36,937 nucleotides of DNA from Chitinophagaceae bacterium (lineage in GTDB: Bacteria > Bacteroidota > Bacteroidia > Chitinophagales > Chitinophagaceae): assembly GCA_016786745.1 (NCBI GenBank), contig JAEUVS010000087.1:1-36937 (forward strand), read 5' to 3'. The notes below the pieces were generated by a model that searched no databases, was not told where the DNA came from, and saw only the letters and a program-made list of their open reading frames with translations. This document shows positions 17,215-23,813 of the stretch, piece by piece; position 1 is the first letter of the stretch; every line of letters begins with the position of its first letter. A program made the translations under genes and the position numbers.

Positions 17215-18372
17215 TCACAATTGCAAATCACCGGCATGAATAGTCCTTGCTTTTGGCACCGCTATATATTTAGTATTGGGTGGAATATGTTTGTCAAGAT
17301 CAAACAGAAATCCAGCTTTTATATTGAGAAGTTTATCGGTGTAACGAATATTGTAGTAGTCGCGACCATAATACACTTGCGCAAACAAACCGAGGGTTCT
17401 TGCATTAGCGGGGTAGTAGCCTGCAGTAAACCTGATACTGCCTCGCAACTTTTCGGATGATCGATTCCTGAATGTCGGATAGTTATCGACGTTCCCAATA
17501 ATTTCGCCGAATTCAGCCCTGAATAACCAACTTACATACCGCGTATACCTGCCCATGTTTCTAACCTGTGTCACCACTTTAGAAGTATCGGCTTTTGTCT
17601 TCTTATAATATGCTTCCTGGTAGCGGTACCGCCCAAAAGAAACGTTTCCCGTTTTGTATTGCAGTATTAGATTCAGGCGATTAAATCCGTAACTGTTCCG
17701 AAGTCCCTCTTCAATACCCAGGGCATCTCCGATGCCGAAGTCGTGCCGCCAGTTTATTGCGGCCGATACGAGCCCGCTATTCTCGAGGTATCGGGACCAT
17801 GTCAACTGTGGCTGAATAAAATTGGTAGAAAAATTCCCGTCTACTTTATTGCTTGTCAATGAATCCTGGCTGTAGAACGATCCACTTTGCCCGTTCGAAT
17901 AGTGTGATAAGTATATTTGAGCGGTAAAAAAATTTTTGATGTGCGACGAATCTTCGAGTGCTATACTCTTCATCGAACGAAACAAATGATTTAAAAGATA
18001 ATCAACACTAAAACCAGGCGCCATAAAATTTATAGGTCTTACCGGGTACGATTTGTTTTCACTTCCCTGGTACATACGGAGGTTCAGGCCGAGGTTGAAA
18101 CTAAATGCGAGGGACCTGCGCCACGGGCGCTGGTTGTCGCGACCTCTCATTAGCAGAAAAGGTTGTCGAATCTGCGCCTCAAAAAGTGGGGGAACCTCGC
18201 CTTTTCCATTGATGCGCCATGGGCCGATACCAATATAATTTAGTTCCTTGTTGGCCTGCTGGATGTTTCTCCACTCAGAAAAAACACCGACGCGGGCATC
18301 CGGCGGTTTCACCTGGCTCTTAAGGCAGATAAATTGAAAAATTATAAAAACAGTTAACAGGATTCTCTTCAT
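17215..18372 (-). CDS. Outer-membrane beta-barrel-like protein with a phospholipase-A1-like HxSNGxS motif
   Basis: 385 residues from the ATG at 18372, which opens the signal peptide MKRILLTVFIIFQFICLKSQ. An earlier ATG at 18426 would overlap the upstream gene. The mature protein has alternating aromatic/polar strands (ISLHYSNGQ-type segments, LGLFAQVYYGRDYYNIRY) like a beta-barrel. HYSNGQSGS, with His157, Ser159, Asn160 and Gly161, resembles the active-site region of OMPLA (PldA), in which the His and Ser of NHxSNG are catalytic. The rest of the protein is not recognisably PldA, so phospholipase activity is only a hypothesis. It lies 25 bp after a small envelope-protein gene. Confidence 0.7.
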   Translation of the reverse strand: MKRILLTVFIIFQFICLKSQVKPPDARVGVFSEWRNIQQANKELNYIGIGPWRINGKGEVPPLFEAQIRQPFLLMRGRDNQRPWRRSLAFSFNLGLNLRMYQGSENKSYPVRPINFMAPGFSVDYLLNHLFRSMKSIALEDSSHIKNFFTAQIYLSHYSNGQSGSFYSQDSLTSNKVDGNFSTNFIQPQLTWSRYLENSGLVSAAINWRHDFGIGDALGIEEGLRNSYGFNRLNLILQYKTGNVSFGRYRYQEAYYKKTKADTSKVVTQVRNMGRYTRYVSWLFRAEFGEIIGNVDNYPTFRNRSSEKLRGSIRFTAGYYPANARTLGLFAQVYYGRDYYNIRYTDKLLNIKAGFLFDLDKHIPPNTKYIAVPKARTIHAGDLQL

Positions 18373-18397
18373 ATGTCGAGGGGTAATGCTGAAGTTT

Positions 18398-19012
18398 TTA
18401 CCTGAATCCCTGGCGGTTATTGGCAACTGCGGGACCGCGTTTGCGGATATAAAAGCCTCCTTTCACCAATTTTGAAATCGGTATTCCATAGGCGACCGTA
18501 AGAAATCCGCGATGTGTATCATCCGGCAAGGTTCCGAGTTCATGCCCGAAACCTACGTTGAAATTCAGGACGCTTACTGATAGTGTAGGTGCAAAAATAT
18601 TGGCATTATTGCCGCCGCTCGAATTGGTGGCGAATAATACTCCCACCTGAATCCCGAAAGAGTTGTGCATTTCTGTATTGATGACCTTGCCTGTGTTGTC
18701 TGTTGTTTCCTCCAGTCTTCCCCAACTGATACCGAATCCCGCGCCGATCGAGTTAAAAAGCGCCACATTTCCTTTCGCCTCATTGTTAGCTGACTTTTTT
18801 AGCACGTTAAAACGAAGAATAGGAACTGTAAAATTTGTACTCCATACAGATGCCTGGTATGTCCTGGTGGAACTTGGAGGAGTGGTGTAGTTATCTGGCT
18901 GGTTGCTTGGAGAGGATGAACTTGCCGCTCTTGTAACAGTGGTGGTTTGTTGAGCAATGCAAAAGAAAGCGGGGAATATAAACAGAATAACCAGCGTAAA
19001 GCTTTTATTCAT
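18398..19012 (-). CDS. Exported protein of unknown function
   Basis: 204 residues with a signal peptide (MNKSFTLVILFIFPAFFCIAQ). A Ser/Thr/Pro-rich linker follows (about 26-50), then a domain rich in Gly and hydrophobic/aromatic alternation (GAGFGISWGRLEE, LNFNVGFGHELG, FLTVAYGIPISK) that suggests a small beta-barrel or outer-membrane-associated protein. No family is recognised. It precedes the HxSNGxS protein gene on the same strand by 25 bp, so they probably share a transcript and may act together in the envelope. Confidence 0.75.
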   Translation of the reverse strand: MNKSFTLVILFIFPAFFCIAQQTTTVTRAASSSSPSNQPDNYTTPPSSTRTYQASVWSTNFTVPILRFNVLKKSANNEAKGNVALFNSIGAGFGISWGRLEETTDNTGKVINTEMHNSFGIQVGVLFATNSSGGNNANIFAPTLSVSVLNFNVGFGHELGTLPDDTHRGFLTVAYGIPISKLVKGGFYIRKRGPAVANNRQGFR

Positions 19013-19151
19013 AGCACAAGGTTTTAGGTGGCGGGGGTTGTGTGAAATCTTTATTCAATGTAAAACCTTTCGCGGTGTTCACAACCCGTGTTTTAACGGT
19101 ATTCTTCTACTTTGCGTGGTGATGGTTGAAACAATCGGAACATGCGGGGAA

Positions 19152-20069
19152 TCACAAATCAGAATACTTATATCCACTATCACACAAAATAGTTGCAATG
19201 TTCAACGCGGCTTCTTGCGACTGCAAATATTTTAATGCCGCAGCAACATTTGCACCGGAAGAATATCCCACATACAAACCCTCTTCCAACGACAACCGTT
19301 TTGTCATCGCTCTTACTTCTCCATCGGTGACCGTGATAATATCATCTGCAAGTTCCTTCTTCCAGTGCGGAGGAACAATGCCATAGCCCGTTCCCTGGAT
19401 AATGTGTTTTGCATCTTCTACTTTTCCTGTTTTTAATATCGCCGCGTTAGCAGGTTCAACAGCAATACATTTTATGCCGCTATTTTTCGATTTTAGAAAT
19501 TTACTCGTCCCGGTAAACGTGCCGCCGCTACCAATAATCGCAACAAACACATCAATATCCGGTAGGTTTTTTAATATCTCAGGACCTGTAGTTGTAAAGT
19601 GCGCTTTTATACCTGATGGATTATTGAACTGATCGACGTAAAAACCGTTGCGCTTTTCTGCTATCTCCTTAGCAACATCAGTGGCAAATTGAATATCCTT
19701 TCCCGTCACCATCCCCGGTGTGCCATCAACCTGCTCGGTTAATATCACCTCCGCTCCCAGCGCTTTTAATATCCTTAACCGTTCAGGACTGTTTCCCTGG
19801 GGCATCACGGCGACAAACGGATTGCCAAATCGCGCGCATACAAAGGCCAGTCCCGCTCCCATGTTTCCGCTGGTCATTTCTACAACCACCTGCCCGTTTC
19901 TTAATTTTTCTGATTCGTAAGCATCCCGGATTACCTGCAACGCAGTACGGTCTTTTACACTGCCACCGGGTTGCAAATACTCCGCTTTAGCAAAGATTTT
20001 TCCTGAGCTACCAGGTATTTTATCGAGTTGAAGAAGAGGCGTATTACCGATCAGGTCGAGGCTGTTCAT
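19152..20069 (-). CDS. Cysteine-synthase-family PLP enzyme (fold type II)
   Basis: 305 residues from the ATG at 20069 (MNSLDLIGNTPLLQL, the normal family N-terminus). An ATG at 20093 would add 8 residues. The PLP-binding lysine is Lys39 in GGSVKDR. The phosphate loop is GSGGTFTG and the C-terminal Ser motif is GYSSGANVAA. The substrate loop reads TSGNMG (66-71), where O-acetylserine sulfhydrylases normally have TSGNTG, and the motif before Lys39 is QPGGSVKDR, not NPxxSVKDR. It is therefore likely a beta-replacing enzyme of the CysK/CysM group, but its exact substrate is uncertain. An intrinsic terminator and a putative small-RNA gene lie immediately upstream on the same strand (20101-20294). 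Confidence 0.9.
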   Translation of the reverse strand: MNSLDLIGNTPLLQLDKIPGSSGKIFAKAEYLQPGGSVKDRTALQVIRDAYESEKLRNGQVVVEMTSGNMGAGLAFVCARFGNPFVAVMPQGNSPERLRILKALGAEVILTEQVDGTPGMVTGKDIQFATDVAKEIAEKRNGFYVDQFNNPSGIKAHFTTTGPEILKNLPDIDVFVAIIGSGGTFTGTSKFLKSKNSGIKCIAVEPANAAILKTGKVEDAKHIIQGTGYGIVPPHWKKELADDIITVTDGEVRAMTKRLSLEEGLYVGYSSGANVAAALKYLQSQEAALNIATILCDSGYKYSDL

Positions 20070-20100
20070 GTTATTAAAGTAACTAACCACCATTTAGCCA

Positions 20101-20136
20101 CCAAAATAAAACACCCGCCTCTCTCCGAAGCGGGTT
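20101..20136 (-). terminator. Intrinsic terminator of putative small RNA copy 1
   Basis: Read on the minus strand: a stem ACCCGC / GCGGGT with a short loop, followed by GTTTTATTTT. The matching terminator of copy 2 lies at 21611-21646. Confidence 0.75.
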
Positions 20137-20294
20137 GTTTTCTTAATAATTTCCCTTGTTTTTTTATACGTTTCGGTTTTTCAGCCAAGGGATACTGGAT
20201 GGTCATTCATAGGGTGGACAAAGAGCCACAAAATGTTTTCTACGGGTCGGTTTTTTGAGTTTTCTCAGGTTCGGATTTGGATTGTCGCTTTTGA
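20105..20294 (-). ncRNA. Putative small RNA, copy 1 of a duplicated family
   Basis: Minus-strand transcript of about 190 nt predicted from a promoter-like pair (20300-20331) to the terminator (20101-20136). It contains two copies of a 15-nt motif of the form CCGAnCCnnAGAAAA (20260-20274 and 20236-20250 on the plus strand as TTTTCT...CGG). Next is a 56-nt block (20143-20198) that differs at only one position from the block at 21647-21702 and can fold as a stem TCCCTTG/CAAGGGA around an A-rich loop. No open reading frame explains the conservation. The family is not recognised. As the cysteine-synthase-like gene starts about 31 bp after the terminator, a cis-acting leader is an alternative for this copy only. 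Confidence 0.65.
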
Positions 20295-20299
20295 CCACA

Positions 20300-20331
20300 C
20301 AAAGATGCATCAACTGAGGGGCTATTTCCAA
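20300..20331 (-). promoter_or_regulatory. Bacteroidota-type promoter for small RNA copy 1
   Basis: On the minus strand TTGG, 20 bases, then CATCTTTG, close to the Bacteroidota TTTG/TAnnTTTG promoter. The same pair with the same 20-base gap occurs at copy 2, although the bases in the gap have diverged. Transcription would start near 20292-20296. Confidence 0.55.
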
Positions 20332-20346
20332 CTATCAGGGCACGTG

Positions 20347-20398
20347 CTTTTGCAGAATGTATGTTTAATTCAAATCACTCTAAAACAAAATACTTAGT
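20347..20398. promoter_or_regulatory. Conserved block upstream of small RNA copy 1
   Basis: This block of about 52 bp matches 21875-21925 closely (shared runs AGAATGTATGTTTAAT and AAATACTTAGT). It lies 16 bases upstream of the -33-like element in both copies. It could be a regulator-binding site or an upstream promoter. Confidence 0.45.
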
Positions 20399-20447
20399 AA
20401 TCGTAGATGTGCAGGTGAAGAAATCGTAAATTTCCTACACGTACTTC

Positions 20448-20486
20448 CTCCGCTGATCCTTCGCTTCGCCCGGGATAACGGCGGAG
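20448..20486. repeat. REP-like hairpin
   Basis: Outer arms CTCCGC (20448-20453) and GCGGAG (20481-20486), inner arms ATCC and GGAT. The centre carries CTTCGCTTCGCCCGGGAT, related to the sequence at 27853-27873 in the opposite orientation. This is a typical short intergenic palindromic repeat. Confidence 0.5.
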
Positions 20487-20516
20487 CAGTTTGCCTAAAC
20501 CCCCAAAATCAAAAAA

Positions 20517-21086
20517 ATGAAACTGCTATTCCTAACCGTTTTCCTGTTGGCGCTTGCCGCTTTGCTTCAGGCACAACAGGACGTCACCACGCTACTGTTT
20601 CAAAATGTAAAAAGCAAATTATCCGCTGCTGAAAAGAAATCAATTGCAACCAGCCTTGCTTTTATTCCTTCCGGAAATAAGGACCAACCGTTCGCGCTGG
20701 ATAAAGACAGCAAAGAGTACCCTTTTGGAGCTACGGCATATCCAACTGATTTAAACGGCGACGGTACAGAAGAAATCTTTGTTTTGTTTGGCAACAGTTA
20801 TACTTCCGGAAATACCGGGTCGAGTATCGCGGCTTTTATCAGGAATGCAGCCGGTAAATATGAAATGAACCTCGGTTTTCCAGGCACGCTTCCTGATGTT
20901 TTAACCACGAAAAATATGGGTTATCCTGATTTGCTTATCGGTGGGCCCGGAATGGAATACCCGGTTTTTCGGTGGAAAGGGAAGATCTATGACAACTTTA
21001 AATCGGTAAAAGACGCTGACTACGAAAAGCTGAAGAAAACAAGTTTGGAAGAGGTAAGCAAGCAGTACCAGGCGGGCCTGAAGTAA
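20517..21086 (+). CDS. Exported protein of unknown function with a DLNGDGTEE calcium-like loop
   Basis: 189 residues with a signal peptide (MKLLFLTVFLLALAALLQAQ). A central YPTDLNGDGTEEIFVLFGN segment resembles a single FG-GAP/EF-hand-like Ca2+ loop of the kind found in VCBS-type secreted proteins, and DLLIGGPGMEYPVFRW follows. The C-terminus is a Lys/Glu-rich helix. No enzyme function can be assigned. With the next gene (24 bp downstream) it forms a small plus-strand unit enclosed between the two putative small RNA copies. Confidence 0.78.
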   Translation: MKLLFLTVFLLALAALLQAQQDVTTLLFQNVKSKLSAAEKKSIATSLAFIPSGNKDQPFALDKDSKEYPFGATAYPTDLNGDGTEEIFVLFGNSYTSGNTGSSIAAFIRNAAGKYEMNLGFPGTLPDVLTTKNMGYPDLLIGGPGMEYPVFRWKGKIYDNFKSVKDADYEKLKKTSLEEVSKQYQAGLK

Positions 21087-21110
21087 CTTTTCATTGCTTA
21101 ATTTAGTGGG

Positions 21111-21602
21111 ATGCCTGAGTATGCCACATTTGCAAAGTTCTATACCGCGGAAGAAGCAGAGCCCCTGCTGACTCTTTTAAGCGAAAACAACATACAATAC
21201 AAAATCCGGCAGGAAAGGAACCAGATCGACAGTATCATTATCGGAAGTTCATTGGATCCAATGCTTGCTGTTGACATTCCGGTCGAACAGTTTCGCGCGG
21301 CAAGTGAACTCAATAAAAACTTTCAGGCCGATGCTTCGATCCCGGATTCACCGGAACGTCTCGACACGAAATGGATCATATTTGGTTATGCCATCAGCTT
21401 GCTTTCATTTGTGGGTCTTCTCGCGGGCCTGGTAATTCTTACGTCTTCAAAAAGATTATCGGATGGGCGGAAAACGAAGATATACGACGAGTATACGCGT
21501 AGTCATGGGCGGGTGATGTTGTTGCTTGCAGTTATTGCGACAATTTTCTGGACGGTGAATAGGGTGTTTCTGGTTCCGGGTGGGTTTGTAAATTATTTTT
21601 AG
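21111..21602 (+). CDS. DUF2007-like signal-transducing membrane protein
   Basis: 163 residues. The N-terminal 65 residues resemble the DUF2007 domain (FAKFYTAEEAEPLLTLLSENNIQYKIRQE...), a small alpha/beta domain related to PII-type folds. Two membrane helices follow (about 93-113 and 134-152). The domain is thought to be a putative signal-transducing module, but no ligand is known. The ATG at 21111 is the only reasonable start. It probably shares a transcript with the gene at 20517. The stop is followed at once by the terminator of small RNA copy 2 on the other strand. Confidence 0.75.
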   Translation: MPEYATFAKFYTAEEAEPLLTLLSENNIQYKIRQERNQIDSIIIGSSLDPMLAVDIPVEQFRAASELNKNFQADASIPDSPERLDTKWIIFGYAISLLSFVGLLAGLVILTSSKRLSDGRKTKIYDEYTRSHGRVMLLLAVIATIFWTVNRVFLVPGGFVNYF

Positions 21603-21610
21603 TACTCCCC

Positions 21611-21646
21611 CCAAAAAACAAACCCGCCTGGGTTAGAGGCGGGTCG
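21611..21646 (-). terminator. Intrinsic terminator of putative small RNA copy 2
   Basis: On the minus strand: stem ACCCGCCT / AGGCGGGT (8 bp) with a 7-base loop, followed by TTGTTTTTT. The T-run lies only on the minus-strand side, so it terminates minus-strand transcription. Confidence 0.82.
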
Positions 21647-21822
21647 TTAATAATTTCCCTTGCTTTTTTATACGTTTCGGTTTTTCAGCCAAGGGATACT
21701 GGGTTTTGTTTCATAAGGACGGCACGGGTTGGGGTTGCGTTTTTCTTAGGATCGAATTAAGTTTTCTCAGGTTCGGATTTCTTTTTTTCTACGGTTCGGG
21801 GTTTAGGGGTTTGTCTCTTTGA
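21613..21822 (-). ncRNA. Putative small RNA, copy 2 of a duplicated family
   Basis: Predicted minus-strand transcript of about 210 nt between the promoter-like pair (21828-21859) and the terminator (21611-21646). Three copies of the 15-nt motif CCGAACCnnAGAAAA or a near variant lie at 21785-21799, 21762-21776 and 21741-21755, spaced 21-23 nt, one more than in copy 1. The 56-nt block at 21647-21702 is 55/56 identical to copy 1 and can form a 7-bp stem. The downstream gene on this side is convergent, so here the RNA cannot be a leader and is best read as a free-standing small RNA. Confidence 0.7.
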
Positions 21823-21827
21823 CCACA

Positions 21828-21859
21828 CAAAGATGCATTCATTTACATGCTGTTTCCAA
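21828..21859 (-). promoter_or_regulatory. Bacteroidota-type promoter for small RNA copy 2
   Basis: Minus strand TTGG, 20 bases, CATCTTTG, same spacing as at copy 1. Predicted start of transcription near 21820-21824. Confidence 0.55.
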
Positions 21860-21874
21860 TTATTCGGCAATAGC

Positions 21875-21925
21875 CTTTTGAAGAATGTATGTTTAATGCA
21901 AAGTGACTAAAATAAAATACTTAGT
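21875..21925. promoter_or_regulatory. Conserved block upstream of small RNA copy 2
   Basis: Counterpart of 20347-20398, separated from the -33-like element by the same distance. The 15 bases between block and promoter differ between the copies. From here to the acylphosphatase gene end at 21996 nothing further is recognised. Confidence 0.45.
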
Positions 21926-21995
21926 GATAGTAGAAGTGCAGCGGGGAGTTTCGTAGAATTACGATAAGAAGGGAATCCTTATTGTTTATCGAGAT

Positions 21996-22277
21996 TTAGC
22001 TTTTCTCTTTGATAATGGTGAAATCTTCAAACTGTACAAAAGGAATCTTCTCCACATGCACATCAGTAACCGACGCCTGCCGTGGGCCCTTGCAGCACCA
22101 GTCAATAAGCCGCTGCAGGTGACTATGATCGCCGGAAGCAACGATATTCACCGAACCGTCAGCACTATTTTTAACCGTTCCTTTTATACCTAACGCAAGG
22201 GCCTGCTCTTTGGCGCTCTGCCTGAAATACACTCCCTGAACCGTTCCCCTCACTATAATTTGTAAAGTTTCATTCAT
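21996..22277 (-). CDS. acyP: Acylphosphatase
   Basis: 93 residues, the normal length. The signature VRGTVQGVYFR contains the phosphate-binding Arg19, and the second motif GIKGTVKNSADGSV contains the catalytic Asn37. The enzyme hydrolyses acylphosphates such as carbamoyl phosphate or 1,3-bisphosphoglycerate in the cytoplasm. The ATG at 22277 lies 3 bp after the stop of the deleted permease gene on the same strand, so the two share a transcript. Confidence 0.95.
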   Translation of the reverse strand: MNETLQIIVRGTVQGVYFRQSAKEQALALGIKGTVKNSADGSVNIVASGDHSHLQRLIDWCCKGPRQASVTDVHVEKIPFVQFEDFTIIKEKS

Positions 22278-22280
22278 AGT

Positions 22281-23039
22281 TTACTCTGTTCTTAAATGTT
22301 TAACCGGGTTTGTGACCGCCACCCCGATAGCCTGGTAACTCACAGTAATCATCGCAATCGCCAGCGCGATAAAAGTCGCGGCAAAAAATATCCACCACGA
22401 AAAATTCGTCCTGTACGCGTAATCATCCAGCCACCTGTTCATCACAAACCACGCAACAGGCGTGGCGACAATGGCTGAGAGCAAAATCAATACCCCGAAA
22501 TCTTTGCTGAGCATATTGGTAATATCCATTACCGACGCGCCAAGCACTTTCTGAAGGGCCTGATCGCCGAAATACAGGTGCGCGCGTTTTTCTGTGATAA
22601 CAACTGAATTCGGCTCGCTTAGCGCGGTTTCACGGGTACCGGCAAGCCATTGATAGGAAAATATCTTAAAATAGTCGGGCGTTGTCACGACAACTTCTTC
22701 TCCTTCGAATGTTTTACCGCCCGCTTTCACGCTTGAGCCGTAGTGCCAGATTCCAGTTTTTGCTTCAAACCCTGGTATGGCTGTTTCAATTCCCGCGACG
22801 TCGGGCACAACGCTGTTGGCGAACTCCCTGTCGCCATTCAGGCGTTGAACCTCTCCAACAATCCTGAAGATTCTCTCTTTATCGGGATGAAACCTGTCGA
22901 AAGAAAATTCAAATCCTGTTACAAGGTAGATGACGATACAGGAGCAGATGCCGATGGCTAAACCCAATATATTGATAAGGGTATACACTCTCTGCTTCCT
23001 CATTACCCGCCAGGCAAGAAGAAAGTAGCATTTGAACAT
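22281..23039 (-). pseudogene. MacB/FtsX permease with a large in-frame internal deletion
   Basis: 252 residues against 785 in the intact relative at 14844-17201. The N-terminus has the normal TM1 and the first part of the periplasmic domain (YTLINILGLAIGICSCIVIY, RAHLYFGDQALQ). It then jumps to the C-terminal KVLGASVMDITNMLSKDF and the last two TM helices, ending SYQAIGVAVTNPVKHLRTE. The join falls at AAAGTG near 22550. In the intact relative AAAGTG occurs at both corresponding places (15333-15338 and 16932-16937), 1599 bp (533 codons) apart, exactly the length difference. The reading frame is intact, so a small protein could still be made, but it cannot be a normal permease. Confidence 0.85.
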
Positions 23040-23175
23040 CAGGTGTCGTTAAGGTAAAATGTGAGATCAAACGAAATGCCCGATTGTATGTAATTCATTC
23101 ACAAGAATGTAATAAGGGTTTCGTAGATGCGGAGTGTTCTTTTTTGATACAGTGGTGTACGGAAAACTATTTTTC
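23040..23175. other. Short intergenic region, nothing recognised
   Basis: This AT-rich stretch lies between the PaiB-like gene end and the deleted permease gene start on the minus strand. It should contain the promoter of the permease/acylphosphatase unit, but no clear element or hairpin was found. Confidence 0.4.
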
Positions 23176-23811
23176 TTATTTTTTATTGAATAACTTTTCT
23201 TTTATTCGATTCATTTCGGAGGCTATTTTTCTTCCATCTTCATCCTGTGCATTCAGCTTCTGCATAATATTATCGAAGCTCTCCTCATCCCTGTTCTGAC
23301 TCAACTTAAATACGTTACCAATCTCGTCTACAGGGATCCTGAAACCCACTATCGCTTTTATCAACCGGTTTATATATTCCGGTTGAAGGTTGTGAAACGA
23401 CGCGGGCGACTCCCGGTGATTCTCATATTTCTCGGTTGTTTCTTTCAGAACGCGGCGCAATTCTTCTTCTTCAATAAAAGAGAGGTTTCCTCTCGCGTGT
23501 ACACTCTGGTAATTCCATGTCGAAGCCTGGTTGGGGTTACTGTACCAGCTTGCGCTAACATATGTGTGTGCGCTGGTAAAAATCGCGAGCACCTGTGGAT
23601 TTTGCTGGAAAGCTTTATGATGATCGGTGTTTCTCATAATGTGTCCTTCGAGAATCATCCTGCCATCCTGCTCTTTAAATAATAAAGGCACCTGTGTGGC
23701 AAAGGGCCTGCCGGCCGCGTCGCTGCCACAAAGCGTGACAAACGGGTGCGCATGCATAAAGCGCAACACTTCTTCTTTATCTTCTTCTGTAAAGTAAGGT
23801 AAGCTATACAT
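23176..23811 (-). CDS. PaiB-type FMN-binding protein (putative transcriptional regulator)
   Basis: 211 residues matching the PaiB family (FMN-binding, split barrel): MYSLPYFTEEDKEEVLRFMHAHPF at the N-terminus, then GHIMRNTDHHKAF, YVSASWYSNPNQASTWNYQSVHARG and IVGFRIPVDEIGNVFKLSQNR. In Bacillus PaiB is a negative regulator of sporulation and degradative enzyme genes. In other bacteria the members are thought to be flavin-binding oxidoreductases, and DNA binding is not evident from sequence. The last gene of a tight minus-strand unit, with 2 bp to the upstream gene. Confidence 0.93.
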   Translation of the reverse strand: MYSLPYFTEEDKEEVLRFMHAHPFVTLCGSDAAGRPFATQVPLLFKEQDGRMILEGHIMRNTDHHKAFQQNPQVLAIFTSAHTYVSASWYSNPNQASTWNYQSVHARGNLSFIEEEELRRVLKETTEKYENHRESPASFHNLQPEYINRLIKAIVGFRIPVDEIGNVFKLSQNRDEESFDNIMQKLNAQDEDGRKIASEMNRIKEKLFNKK

Positions 23812-23813
23812 AC

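Noticed and set aside
20094..20516. Riboswitch (SAM, TPP or cobalamin type) upstream of the cysteine-synthase-like gene
   Set aside because: None of the conserved core motifs of those riboswitches was recognised, and the same sequence recurs at 21603-21995 with no gene behind it on that strand.
21236..21602. Toxin-antitoxin or phage-like pair between the two RNA copies
   Set aside because: The two enclosed genes encode an exported protein and a DUF2007-like membrane protein, with no toxin, nuclease or regulator feature.
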